IMG/VR virus record: IMGVR_UViG_3300027686_000045
Span: 1 to 21,743 of that record
From: a virus
Strand: one strand, 5' to 3'
DNA length: 21,743 nt
Made by a program: the position numbers and the translations under genes. The notes under the pieces are model-generated. The model was not told the DNA's origin, ran no database searches, and worked only from the letters and a program-made list of their open reading frames with translations. Below, in pieces: positions 8,949-15,690 of the stretch; position 1 is the first letter of the stretch; the number at the start of each line of letters is the position of its first letter.

Positions 8949-9358
8949 AATTTTACAAACTCCGTCATTGGTATGTACACACACGGTTCTACATCGTAAC
9001 TATCGTTTCTATCGTACCTACCCCCTAAACGTTTCTCGTACCCCTTTCTTATCACCACTGCGAATACTCCGTCAGTAAACCTTACCACTAGCAAGGGCAT
9101 AATCTTATCCTTCCAACTTATCTGTAACATGCTATTAGCCTTACTAGCACTTATCATATAAGTAGGGTACTTATCACTAGCGTTAGTCCTAGCTTTGATT
9201 TCTATAACCGCTACAGGTTTACCCTCTTTGAGTAACAAGCCATCTGTGGAAGCAAAGGGTTCGGATTTCTCATACGTAAACTCTCCACTAGCCTCAATGT
9301 AATCTTTTATATACCCCTCATTACTACGGTCAAAGTCGTTCTCGTATGTGGGTCGCAT
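8939..9358 (-). CDS. PD-(D/E)XK-type nuclease, 139 aa
   Basis: The core STDGLLLKEGKPVAVIEIKA matches the restriction-endonuclease-like fold: D39, then E53-x-K55 after a beta strand. An N-terminal helix precedes it, and strands (MPLLVVRF, GVFAVVI) follow, as expected for a small single-domain nuclease. It has its own site GGAGGAATAA directly before ATG 9358. Its last codons and stop lie inside the 5' end of the SNF2 gene, so the stop is supplied by helicase sequence. The gene is flanked by 43-bp direct repeats of the SNF2 start, which suggests it is an inserted (mobile or homing-like) cassette. It could serve phage DNA metabolism or attack competitor DNA; specificity cannot be read from the sequence. 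Confidence 0.75.
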   Translation of the reverse strand: MRPTYENDFDRSNEGYIKDYIEASGEFTYEKSEPFASTDGLLLKEGKPVAVIEIKARTNASDKYPTYMISASKANSMLQISWKDKIMPLLVVRFTDGVFAVVIRKGYEKRLGGRYDRNDSYDVEPCVYIPMTEFVKLCR

Positions 9359-9445
9359 TTATTCCTCCGTTGCGAAACAGCATGAAGTGGGTGTCCACGC
9401 CATGCGAAGGCGTAACAATAACGCCCTGTTGTCTACTATCTGCAT
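9359..9445 (-). pseudogene. Truncated duplicate of the SNF2 gene start (28 codons)
   Basis: Reading leftward from ATG 9445 the first 14 codons are identical to the SNF2 gene start (MQIVDNRALLLRLR). The frame then leaves helicase sequence, continues 14 codons (MAWTPTSCCFATEE) and stops at TAA 9359-9361, directly abutting the nuclease ATG. The ATG is preceded by CAGGACAATAAAAAG, an acceptable ribosome binding site, so it may still be translated as a leader peptide coupled to the nuclease. Best explained as the disrupted original 5' end of the helicase gene. Confidence 0.7.
9403..9445 (-). repeat. 43-bp direct repeat, outer copy
   Basis: Exact copy of 8906-8948. The distance between copies is 497 bp, holding the nuclease gene. 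Confidence 0.97.
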
Positions 9446-9460
9446 CTTTTTATTGTCCTG

Positions 9461-9646
9461 TTAACGTATTAGGTGGTAGGTATCTATACCCGCAGCTCCC
9501 GGGCAGGGATAAGTTCTTAAAAATAAGCCCTGCTTCGCCCACAGATAGAGCCACGTCTGCATATTACCGTATGCCATATCCGTAGATACGACACATCCTT
9601 TGGACTTCCTAGATTTTATACGTCGAATTAACTGCCTCGGAGGCAA
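9461..9646 (-). CDS. Small winged-helix-like protein (TTG start), 61 aa
   Basis: An open frame from TTG 9646 (an in-frame stop lies three codons upstream) to TAA 9461. The pattern is that of a minimal winged helix: basic helix (RQLIRRIKSRKSKG), STDMAYGN, helix NMQTWLYLWAKQGL, then a wing FLRTYPCPGAAGIDTYHLIR. The stop is followed after 15 nt by the ATG of the duplicated SNF2 start, the spacing expected for operon neighbours, which argues for a real gene. Against it: a non-ATG start with no clear Shine-Dalgarno site, and an alternative ATG at internal codon 24. A regulator role is inference. Confidence 0.4.
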   Translation of the reverse strand: MPPRQLIRRIKSRKSKGCVVSTDMAYGNMQTWLYLWAKQGLFLRTYPCPGAAGIDTYHLIR

Positions 9647-9850
9647 CGTACTTTATTTTATGACGCATCTAAGCAACGTCTCACACACACACATACCAAC
9701 CAAGTATTAAGTAGATACCAATTAATCATTATGAATAACTGTTAACTCTATGTAGAATGCCGCCTCCAAACAAATACTCCAGAGGCAACCGTGATCATTT
9801 ACATGTTAATTTTCGTTATACTATCCCTAGGCGCAGTAGCTAAACAAGAC
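9647..9850. other. 204-bp gene-free spacer within the operon
   Basis: It holds a short hairpin (TGCCTCGGAGGCA at 9632-9644 on its edge), a further GCCTC/GAGGC pair (about 9761-9785) and a short CA run (9681-9692). A weak minus-strand promoter-like pair, TTGTTT (9842-9847) and TAGTAT (9818-9823), is 18 bp apart. No convincing gene is seen; very short frames exist on both strands. As the largest gap inside the operon it is the likeliest place for an internal promoter. Confidence 0.35.
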
Positions 9851-10111
9851 CTATGAGTAGTTCCGTCTTCTGTTAGCAGAAGAACTTTCTATACGTACAC
9901 CATCTTTGTTACTACCACCTCGGCTCAATGCTACGTTATGACTAACGTCCTTACCTTCGCGCTTGTCGGCCTTGCCGTTATTGTTAGCATCTCTGCCTTC
10001 TCTGTCTATCTTGCGCCTAGCCCGTTGTCGTTCCATACGGGCGAAGTGCGCTTTACTCCCAACAGGAGGGTTCTTCTGTTTCTTGCGGTCTGCTTTATTT
10101 TTGTACGGCAT
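9851..10111 (-). CDS. Small basic protein, 86 aa, HNH-like tail region
   Basis: Starts MPYKNKADRKKQ; the ATG at 10111 overlaps the upstream stop as TAATG and has GGGAGAAACTA before it, so I prefer it to a longer frame reaching 10162. The first 60 residues are very rich in Arg and Lys (RMERQRARRKIDREGRDANN). The C-terminal region VSHNVALSRGGSNKDG followed by SSANRRRNYS resembles the metal and DNA-facing part of HNH-type proteins seen in phages, but a full HNH core is not present. DNA binding is likely from charge; nuclease activity is only a possibility. Confidence 0.7.
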   Translation of the reverse strand: MPYKNKADRKKQKNPPVGSKAHFARMERQRARRKIDREGRDANNNGKADKREGKDVSHNVALSRGGSNKDGVRIESSSANRRRNYS

Positions 10112-10782
10112 TAGTTTCTCCCATTGTAAACACATTCTGTTACTACGCAGTGACGTTTGCATAGTCCACTTTGATTAGCATTCCACACATCTTTTATGTA
10201 CGCTTGCTCCATACGATTATAATCGGCAAGCCACTTAGCCCAAAGGCTCGGTGCTACATCATAGTCATATTGTTCTTTCACTAACTCGTTACACACTACG
10301 AACACTAATCCACCACGTACTGTTTTTATGTCGGGGTAGTGTTTGAATACTGCCAGAGCCATAAGCTCCAACTGCCCCTTGTCAGCGTACCTAGTGTTCT
10401 TGCTTGTCTTGTAATCTATAACCCATGCTACCTTAGATTCTCTATCGAGGATAACTAAATCCGCTATGCCTCTCCACCACACGTTATCATCTCTGAATCC
10501 ACATGGCTCTAGGTTCTCTGTGAGTCCCATCTCCAACTCACATATCTTCTCCCCCTTCTTATCTATGAGAGAGTCTAGCACTGCCTTACCATACATAAAC
10601 TTCTCTGGCAGAGGCGTACCATCTCTAACATATTCCTCTGCCGCTAAGTGAAACGCTGTACCGTAGTACATCGCTTCTGTCTCAGGTTCCTTGTAACTCT
10701 TAGTCACCTTCAGATGGTAGAACTTTTTAGGACACTGCTCAAACGACTTAATCTTTGAGAACGACCACGGCTTTATATTCAC
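10111..10782 (-). CDS. Cas4/RecB-like PD-(D/E)XK exonuclease with four Fe-S-type cysteines
   Basis: 223 aa; N-terminal WSFSKIKSFEQCPKKFYH is typical of RecB/Cas4/DUF2800-type nucleases. Active-site candidates are H45, D108 in GIADLVIL, D123 and K125 in VIDYKTSK, and Q137 (QLELMA). C17 with C208, C212 and C217 near the C-terminus gives the one-plus-three cysteine layout of Cas4/AddB [4Fe-4S] nucleases. The start is GTG at 10782 overlapping the upstream TGA (GTGA). In phage replication modules such nucleases process DNA ends with PolA and SSB. There is no CRISPR locus nearby, so I do not call it cas4. Confidence 0.85.
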   Translation of the reverse strand: MNIKPWSFSKIKSFEQCPKKFYHLKVTKSYKEPETEAMYYGTAFHLAAEEYVRDGTPLPEKFMYGKAVLDSLIDKKGEKICELEMGLTENLEPCGFRDDNVWWRGIADLVILDRESKVAWVIDYKTSKNTRYADKGQLELMALAVFKHYPDIKTVRGGLVFVVCNELVKEQYDYDVAPSLWAKWLADYNRMEQAYIKDVWNANQSGLCKRHCVVTECVYNGRN

Positions 10783-11021
10783 TTGGTTTGATCCTTTTCT
10801 ATTGCTTCAGCCGCTTCGTATAGTCCTTCTATAAGACTATGTAACATCTCCACATCAAGTATAAGTTGCCCCTTGTGCATGGTGCTACCTACAGTCTCTA
10901 CTTGCTCTACAAATACAAGGATATCTTCGTCTTTTTCTCCCACGATTATTTGTAGGTAGGCGTTGGTAGTCTCAACGTCCTTAGTCTTCCTAAACTTGTT
11001 AATATCTATGACATTACTCAT
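10779..11021 (-). CDS. Hypothetical 80-aa protein following DNA polymerase
   Basis: Chosen start MSNVIDINKF at 11021, which overlaps the last codons of the polymerase gene and has GGAG 12 nt upstream; another ATG in frame at 11039 is possible. The N-terminal VIDINKFRK is followed by a beta segment (AYLQIIVGEKDEDILVFVEQ) and a C-terminal acidic helix (LHSLIEGLYEAAEAIEKDQ). No named family recognised. It is coupled downstream to the Cas4-like nuclease by a GTGA overlap, so it may act with polymerase or nuclease. Confidence 0.7.
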   Translation of the reverse strand: MSNVIDINKFRKTKDVETTNAYLQIIVGEKDEDILVFVEQVETVGSTMHKGQLILDVEMLHSLIEGLYEAAEAIEKDQTK

Positions 11022-12855
11022 CAGGTTCACAATCTCCATATGCTTTAGCTACCCCAGACTCGCAGTCTAGTGGTAGCCCTTCTGCCCAGTCCGGTGTTTT
11101 ACGCATACACATCTCTATGTATGCCTGTGCTTCTTTAGCCTCTTCGATAGGTACGCAACATACAATGGAGTCATGTACGGTAAGCACTGCGCGATACTTC
11201 TTGGTTATATCTACTAACTGATCACCAATTATACACCTTGCGTACGCTTGGCATATGTTCTCTACCACCTTACCACCATAGATTCTGGTTCGGCTTCGCC
11301 TAGTCTGGTAATCAAACTCAATACCTTTAGTGCCTTGTGTCCACGATAGATCGTCATAACGCATTCTTAGCCCTGACGGCAGTAGTGTCCATGCATTACC
11401 TTCGTCCGACCCGTACTTAACTATACCTCTTGGGCCAAAGGTACCGTAGTTACCACGAGACATATCAACTAGCATTGCCTGACATGTTCTCCATAGCTTA
11501 TCTATATTGGCATTGGCTTCCCGATATATCTTAACAACTCGACGACCTTCAGTCAGTGGCATGTCTACACCAAACGTCTTTAGCTGTTCTACAAATCGTT
11601 CTGCTCCCATACCGTAACCACAACCTAGGATAGTAGTCTTACCAACAAACCTCTGCGCCTTAGTTACCTTGTCCTCTGGTACGTTATATATAACAGCCGC
11701 CATCTTTACATACACATCTTCTTTGTTAGCGAATGCTGAGACCAGCTCCGACTCATCGGCAAGCCACGCTAGTACCCTTGCCTCAATCTGCGAGGAGTCA
11801 CAGTCCACTAATATGTACCCTTCAGGCGCAATGATACTCTTCTTTAACTTCTTACCATGTTGCCCACGGCTAGGTAGATTCTGTATGTTGATCTTGTCAT
11901 CGCCTCCCCACCTACCAGTATGAGCGGCATAGTACCTTATAGGTACGGGCATTAGTCCACGATTAGCAATGCCTATGAATCTCTCGGTGCGTGCCTCTTC
12001 AAGGGTACTCTTAGTCCCTAAACGTGTTACCACTAGAGACTGTACGCGAGGGTCTGGATGGTCAAGTAAAGCCTTAAACCCTTCGTCTGACTTGGCGAAG
12101 GCGAACGTCTGCTTACCTGTAGTGAGACTAACCTTCATAGGGGGTATTACACCTAGCCCTTTAAGCAACTCAGCAAACTTAGGGTTGCTCATTAATTCTT
12201 TCTTAGTTACACCAGAAGCTGTTATGAGGTCTTCTTTAATTTGCCTAGTGCTACCAAGGTGTTCCTCTAACATAGGAAGGTCTAGGTCTATCATAGGCTC
12301 GGTGAACATACGCAGGGTACGATCTATTATACGTAACTCTTGTTTCGGAAAATCCTTACCCATTATAGAGAACAACTTATATGTTAGTTCCACATCGTTA
12401 ACGCAGTAGTCTCCGTACTTGTCTAGTTCTTCTTCGGTAAAATCGCTACGTCTTTTTCCAATAGCATCAAGTACTTCTGTTCCCTTGTCCCCAATAGCAT
12501 ATCGTTGAGCAAGTACAGCGAGAGAGCCGCCAACTTCCACGCCATGCAAAGCACGAGCAATACATAAAGTGTCAGTAAGTAAGCGAGGGTGAACATCAAA
12601 CGTCCAAGACAAAATAGCGCCATCAAACAAAGTATTGTGAGCCAAAAGGACAGAACTAGCCCAGTCAAACGTGTGGAGGTAATCTTTGATCTCAGCATGA
12701 GTGCCGCTTGCCCATTCGGTGTTCCCGTTGTTTATCTTAACACCTACACCGATCACCTCAAAGCGAGGATCACGGATATAGGATTCGGTTGTCATCTTGC
12801 GTAATGAAAAGTCTTTGTCGTAATACGTTTCAAAGTCTACGGTAATAAGATCCAT
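11014..12855 (-). CDS. polA: Family A DNA polymerase with 3'-5' exonuclease, 613 aa
   Basis: Replicative phage DNA polymerase. The DEDD exonuclease domain is at the N-terminus: DFET with D7 and E9, then LLAHNTLFDGAIL, then YCVNDVEL. Polymerase motif A is CDSSQIEAR with D353; motif B is RFVGKTTILGCGYGM with R402, K406 and L410; motif C is VHDSIV with H561 and D562. No 5'-3' exonuclease domain is present, as usual for phage enzymes. Aligning motif B with E. coli Pol I puts L410 at the position of Phe762. The ATG at 12855 lies 3 nt after the upstream stop and has no strong Shine-Dalgarno site, so translation may depend on coupling. All catalytic residues are present. Confidence 0.95.
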   Translation of the reverse strand: MDLITVDFETYYDKDFSLRKMTTESYIRDPRFEVIGVGVKINNGNTEWASGTHAEIKDYLHTFDWASSVLLAHNTLFDGAILSWTFDVHPRLLTDTLCIARALHGVEVGGSLAVLAQRYAIGDKGTEVLDAIGKRRSDFTEEELDKYGDYCVNDVELTYKLFSIMGKDFPKQELRIIDRTLRMFTEPMIDLDLPMLEEHLGSTRQIKEDLITASGVTKKELMSNPKFAELLKGLGVIPPMKVSLTTGKQTFAFAKSDEGFKALLDHPDPRVQSLVVTRLGTKSTLEEARTERFIGIANRGLMPVPIRYYAAHTGRWGGDDKINIQNLPSRGQHGKKLKKSIIAPEGYILVDCDSSQIEARVLAWLADESELVSAFANKEDVYVKMAAVIYNVPEDKVTKAQRFVGKTTILGCGYGMGAERFVEQLKTFGVDMPLTEGRRVVKIYREANANIDKLWRTCQAMLVDMSRGNYGTFGPRGIVKYGSDEGNAWTLLPSGLRMRYDDLSWTQGTKGIEFDYQTRRSRTRIYGGKVVENICQAYARCIIGDQLVDITKKYRAVLTVHDSIVCCVPIEEAKEAQAYIEMCMRKTPDWAEGLPLDCESGVAKAYGDCEPDE

Positions 12856-12858
12856 TAG

Positions 12859-13263
12859 CTATACCGTACCAACTTTAAATACTTCATAAAACGCTTTTAC
12901 TTCCCCCCTAGATACCCCTGTGTCATCAGAGGTTCGTCGTACTGTGTTATTACCTTGTGCAGGGTCAGTAAAGTACTCATATAATCGTCTCAAGTTCTCA
13001 GAACCAATTTCTACATCATTCAATACATTCATAGCTTTTATCGTCTCCTCGTGTTTAATATCTTCCACATTCTTCGTTGCCATTCTTCCAGTGTTATCCA
13101 CCGCCACTGCCTCGTGTAGTTCTCCGTCTGTATGCAACATCCAAATTCCACGGTGGTCTATGTGAAATACTCGCCCATATTGGGACAGTCCTAGTACCTG
13201 CCCGTCACTTGAATCAATAATAATCTGTTTTATCTGTTCTTTTCCTCTTCCATCAGTCTTCAT
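12859..13263 (-). CDS. Hypothetical 134-aa protein with HTH-like C-terminus
   Basis: The ATG at 13263 is preceded by GAGGAAG at good spacing and overlaps the DUF3310 gene by 11 nt; a TTG two codons upstream is the alternative. The N-terminal part is a beta-rich repeat (IIIDSSDGQVLGLSQYGRVF, then HIDHRGIWMLHTD) like the short strand-turn units of phage proteins of unknown role. The C-terminal third (NTVRRTSDDTGVSRGEVKAF) reads as a helix-turn-helix. It lies directly upstream of the polymerase. No family name can be given. Confidence 0.75.
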   Translation of the reverse strand: MKTDGRGKEQIKQIIIDSSDGQVLGLSQYGRVFHIDHRGIWMLHTDGELHEAVAVDNTGRMATKNVEDIKHEETIKAMNVLNDVEIGSENLRRLYEYFTDPAQGNNTVRRTSDDTGVSRGEVKAFYEVFKVGTV

Positions 13264-13561
13264 TTTCAACTTCCTCTATTAACTTGTTTAGGTACCACTG
13301 GGCTTTCTTTAAGTCCTCTAACGGCTTGTCCTTACGCTCGTACCTCCAAAGGTATTTCAGGCAAGCACCCTTGCAGTACCCCCTGAATGCTTCGGGTGTC
13401 ATAGACTCTTGTATCCCCTCAATGCATTCAACCTTGCCGTAGGTATAGTGGCTTGGGTTGTTTACCATGTCTTCTTCTGGCGTGCACCATGCCTCTAGCC
13501 CTGTCTTTTCTATAGCAGGGATTTCTTCCTGTAACCTTTCCCAATCTTCTTTACTAGCCAT
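13253..13561 (-). CDS. DUF3310-family protein
   Basis: 102 aa; residues 32-100 carry the family pattern NNPSHYTYGKVECIEGIQ, then FRGYCKGACLKYLWRYERK and KPLEDLKKAQWYLNKLIEE. DUF3310 is a phage helical domain sometimes attached to T7 gp1.7-like nucleotide kinases; its molecular role is not established. The ATG at 13561 follows AGGAGGATAGT, where the AGGAGG is built into the last codons of the VRR-NUC gene. Confidence 0.9.
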   Translation of the reverse strand: MASKEDWERLQEEIPAIEKTGLEAWCTPEEDMVNNPSHYTYGKVECIEGIQESMTPEAFRGYCKGACLKYLWRYERKDKPLEDLKKAQWYLNKLIEEVENED

Positions 13562-13562
13562 A

Positions 13563-13850
13563 CTATCCTCCTAGGATTAGTTCAATGTCATTCATGTTGT
13601 CTTCGTTTACTACGCACGCGATTCCGTACGCTTCGCTTATCTCTTTGAGATTCTTTTCCTGTAGTGCTGTTGGCATGTTCTTACCTGCCTTACACTCTAT
13701 CCCAAAGAACTTACCTTTGTAGCATCCAACTATGTCAGGTACTCCGCTCTTACCGTATCCCCCAGTAGCAGGGAAAAAGTAGTAGCACCCTAACGTCTTT
13801 AGCTGTTCAACTATCTTCTTCTTTACCTTCCCTTCCGGTGTCATCGCCAT
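13563..13850 (-). CDS. VRR-NUC domain nuclease, 95 aa
   Basis: A single VRR-NUC (PD-(D/E)XK superfamily) domain: GVPDIVG with D39, then FFGIECKAG with E52 and K54. The N-terminal helix TPEGKVKKKIVEQLKTLG precedes a FPATGGYGKSG loop typical of the family. Stand-alone phage VRR-NUC proteins act as structure-specific or junction nucleases. The start at 13850 has GAGGGG upstream; an ATG two codons later is equally possible. The gene starts inside the small membrane protein gene (44-nt overlap) and ends 1 nt before the DUF3310 ATG. Confidence 0.9.
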   Translation of the reverse strand: MAMTPEGKVKKKIVEQLKTLGCYYFFPATGGYGKSGVPDIVGCYKGKFFGIECKAGKNMPTALQEKNLKEISEAYGIACVVNEDNMNDIELILGG

Positions 13851-14004
13851 CGTCTGCCCCTCGTGTTGATACCAGCCCCTCGTGCCGCCTTGCCGCCCAT
13901 GCACGCTCTTTGTCTCCTACTATCAGTGAGGCACCATAGGTCATCACACAGAAACCTACTATCAACACCACACCAAACAAACATGACAATACTTGACCTA
14001 ACAT
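13807..14004 (-). CDS. Small single-pass membrane protein, 65 aa
   Basis: Residues 1-29 (MLGQVLSCLFGVVLIVGFCV and onward) form one hydrophobic helix, followed by a charged cytoplasm-like tail ending in acidic residues. Ribosome binding site AGGAGTGAGTAT precedes ATG 14004, and a copy of the dispersed palindrome lies just upstream of it. The 3' part overlaps the VRR-NUC gene in another frame. Function unknown; size and layout would also fit a lysis accessory or a host-membrane effector, but nothing else supports that. Confidence 0.6.
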   Translation of the reverse strand: MLGQVLSCLFGVVLIVGFCVMTYGASLIVGDKERAWAARRHEGLVSTRGADDGDDTGREGKEEDS

Positions 14005-14014
14005 ATACTCACTC

Positions 14015-14323
14015 CTATATGGTAGGGGTTACCCCTACCTTACGGGGCAAAACCCAATATGTGTCGGCGTTAATACGCGCACCAACACCCTCTAACCATG
14101 TGTATTTGGTAGTTCCATACGTACATATACCTAGTACAGCCAAGCGATTAGTCATCCACTCAGGTATATCTTCATAACAATAATACCCATCACTAATCGG
14201 CGAGTCAATACAATCTATGCCAATGCATACTACATTGATGCCATTGATGTCGTTATGTACTTTAACGCGGTATACACTGTCTTCTGATGGGGTATCAAAG
14301 GGAAACGTGTTAAGCGTAGACAT
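14015..14323 (-). CDS. Hypothetical 102-aa protein, paralogous to the C-terminus of its upstream neighbour
   Basis: Residues 53-92 (IPEWMTNRLAVLGIC, later YTWLEGVGAR and TYWVLP) match the C-terminal region of the 328-aa protein encoded immediately upstream (LAALSIC at 300-306, YVEEVGHR, LYYVYA). Its own last residues (VGVTPTI) are encoded by a copy of the dispersed palindrome, so the original protein probably ended nearer residue 95. The ATG overlaps the upstream gene by 14 nt. Unknown function; probably a stand-alone copy of a small alpha/beta domain. Confidence 0.75.
   Translation of the reverse strand: MSTLNTFPFDTPSEDSVYRVKVHNDINGINVVCIGIDCIDSPISDGYYCYEDIPEWMTNRLAVLGICTYGTTKYTWLEGVGARINADTYWVLPRKVGVTPTI
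14021..14039. repeat. Dispersed palindrome, copy 1
   Basis: Perfect GGTAGGGGT-T-ACCCCTACC (9-bp arms). It encodes the end of the 102-aa protein and lies 17 nt upstream of the ATG of the small membrane protein, just before its ribosome binding site. Confidence 0.95.
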
Positions 14324-15296
14324 AGTACAGTGTCTCCATGTTGCGGTGTCCTACCTCTTCAACATAGTCCCCTACATCACATATAGATAGTGCGGCTAAC
14401 TTAGACATAATGTCAGAGGGTAGAGTCTCAGCCCTATACCTAGGGGTGCCATGTAAACTGTCGTACAGGCTGTCTGTATCCCACCCACTCATTACAGATA
14501 TGTCAGGGATACGTGCAACGTCAAAGGTCTGCTCGCCTAACCTCTCGTACACCCTTACACAGTAAGCTGTTACAGGTAGCGCCTTCTGCTCGTCTAGGGT
14601 TGCCATAATACTACGAGCGTTAGCTACATCCTTGTGGAATTCGGCAGATAGGAAGTGTTGCCCAGAGTCCATCTTATGGCACAACTCTAGCCATATGGGT
14701 GCTTGTCTGACGCGGCTTACATTGCAGGTAAGATTGATCTTACTTAACGCTTTTGTAAGATCATCAGAGAATGTTTCACCAAAATCCTTTACCTTGTCTA
14801 AGGTATCGCGGTAGCTACGTCTTATAACTTCTTGGTGGCTTATGGGTAGTAGATGCCTCTTGGCATTGCGTACGGCAGTGTGTACATTCTCTGACATCTT
14901 CATGCGGTGCTGTACCCTGTAGCTGTCACACTTGTTGTTTTCTATGTTCTGTGCAAACACTACGTACTTGGGATCACTGTTCCGCGATATGCTGAAGTCT
15001 CCGTAGCCTATAAAGCCCAGAACGTATAAGTCGTTAGGGTCGTATACAAAGTACCGCGTCCTTCCATACACCCCTCTACTGTCAAAAGCAAACTTGTAAG
15101 CGTGTCGTAACCCTTTAGATACAGCTAGTAAGTAATCCCTAACCTCTGTAGGTATCCGACTAACGGGGGGGCCGTCATCGGTACTCATCCATCCAGTTAC
15201 AGGGACTTCTAGGTCTTTATTTGTGAAGGTCGTATAGCTTGTATTTGATTTTATCTGCGCTACTAAAGGTACGTTGTGGTCTCCATTAAAACTCAT
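14310..15296 (-). CDS. Hypothetical 328-aa protein
   Basis: Start ATG 15296 with GGAGAAATATT upstream. No known domain is recognised. The N-terminal part contains VPVTGWMSTDDGPPVSRIPT and beta-rich segments (RYFVYDPNDLYVLGFIGYGD); the middle is helical and charged (SFRDTLDK-like region near residues 155-195); the C-terminal 90 residues contain the module duplicated in the downstream 102-aa protein (LPSDIMSKLAALSIC, then YVEEVGHR). A stable hairpin and a palindrome copy lie between it and the upstream gene. Proteins of this type are common, unexplained cargo in phage early regions. Confidence 0.8.
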   Translation of the reverse strand: MSFNGDHNVPLVAQIKSNTSYTTFTNKDLEVPVTGWMSTDDGPPVSRIPTEVRDYLLAVSKGLRHAYKFAFDSRGVYGRTRYFVYDPNDLYVLGFIGYGDFSISRNSDPKYVVFAQNIENNKCDSYRVQHRMKMSENVHTAVRNAKRHLLPISHQEVIRRSYRDTLDKVKDFGETFSDDLTKALSKINLTCNVSRVRQAPIWLELCHKMDSGQHFLSAEFHKDVANARSIMATLDEQKALPVTAYCVRVYERLGEQTFDVARIPDISVMSGWDTDSLYDSLHGTPRYRAETLPSDIMSKLAALSICDVGDYVEEVGHRNMETLYYVYA

Positions 15297-15317
15297 AATA
15301 TTTCTCCGATTTTTGGG

Positions 15318-15342
15318 GGACTGAAAGGTGGTATTTCAGTCC
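15318..15342. other. 9-bp perfect hairpin between genes
   Basis: GGACTGAAA at 15318-15326 pairs perfectly with TTTCAGTCC at 15334-15342, with a 7-nt loop. No T tract follows on either strand, so it is not an intrinsic terminator; an RNA-processing or stability hairpin in the polycistronic transcript is more likely. It lies between palindrome copy 2 and the ribosome binding site of the 328-aa gene. Confidence 0.8.
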
Positions 15343-15346
15343 TGTT

Positions 15347-15364
15347 GGTAGGGGTTACCCCTAC
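15347..15364. repeat. Dispersed palindrome, copy 2
   Basis: GTAGGGGT-T-ACCCCTAC core at 15348-15364. It contains the stop codon of the 104-aa gene (15361-15363). Confidence 0.95.
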
Positions 15365-15675
15365 TGTTGGGTTGGGTTTACTATCTTCTTGGTTAGCCAC
15401 TCACCTGAAAACTTCTCATTAGGCGTTGTTAAAGCTGACCTAACTTCGCTTGCTTTCTTCTTAGGGCTACGTGAAACACGTTCTCCATCGTTGCCATAGT
15501 TCTGGTTGATCGGACGCAAGTGTGCGGCATACACCTCGTACACTTTGTGTAACCTCGTTGCCATCGTACTAGCGGATAGCCCCGACACCCTTGCGTAGTC
15601 ACTCGCCGTGTAGAAATGCCCTGTAGTAAGTTCAGGGTGTTCACCTCTAAATGGTAGTAGTCTTACTGATCCCAT
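15361..15675 (-). CDS. Hypothetical 104-aa protein, HTH-like
   Basis: Strong start: AAAGGAGAGAGAC before ATG 15675. Residues about 22-48 (FYTASDYARVSGLSASTMAT) look like a helix-turn-helix unit, with a basic C-terminal half (RVSRSPKKKASEVR). It may be a small DNA-binding regulator. The stop codon lies in palindrome copy 2. No named family. Confidence 0.75.
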   Translation of the reverse strand: MGSVRLLPFRGEHPELTTGHFYTASDYARVSGLSASTMATRLHKVYEVYAAHLRPINQNYGNDGERVSRSPKKKASEVRSALTTPNEKFSGEWLTKKIVNPTQQ

Positions 15676-15690
15676 GTCTCTCTCCTTTAG

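Noticed and set aside
9658-9729. 23-codon hydrophobic peptide on the minus strand in the 9647-9850 spacer
   Set aside because: No ribosome binding site, and its sequence is largely the product of a GT-repeat.
9791-9856. 21-codon hydrophobic peptide on the plus strand (GTG start, ends KQDL)
   Set aside because: Opposite to the operon, GTG start with only a weak AGAGG upstream, and no homology that I recognise; too short to support.
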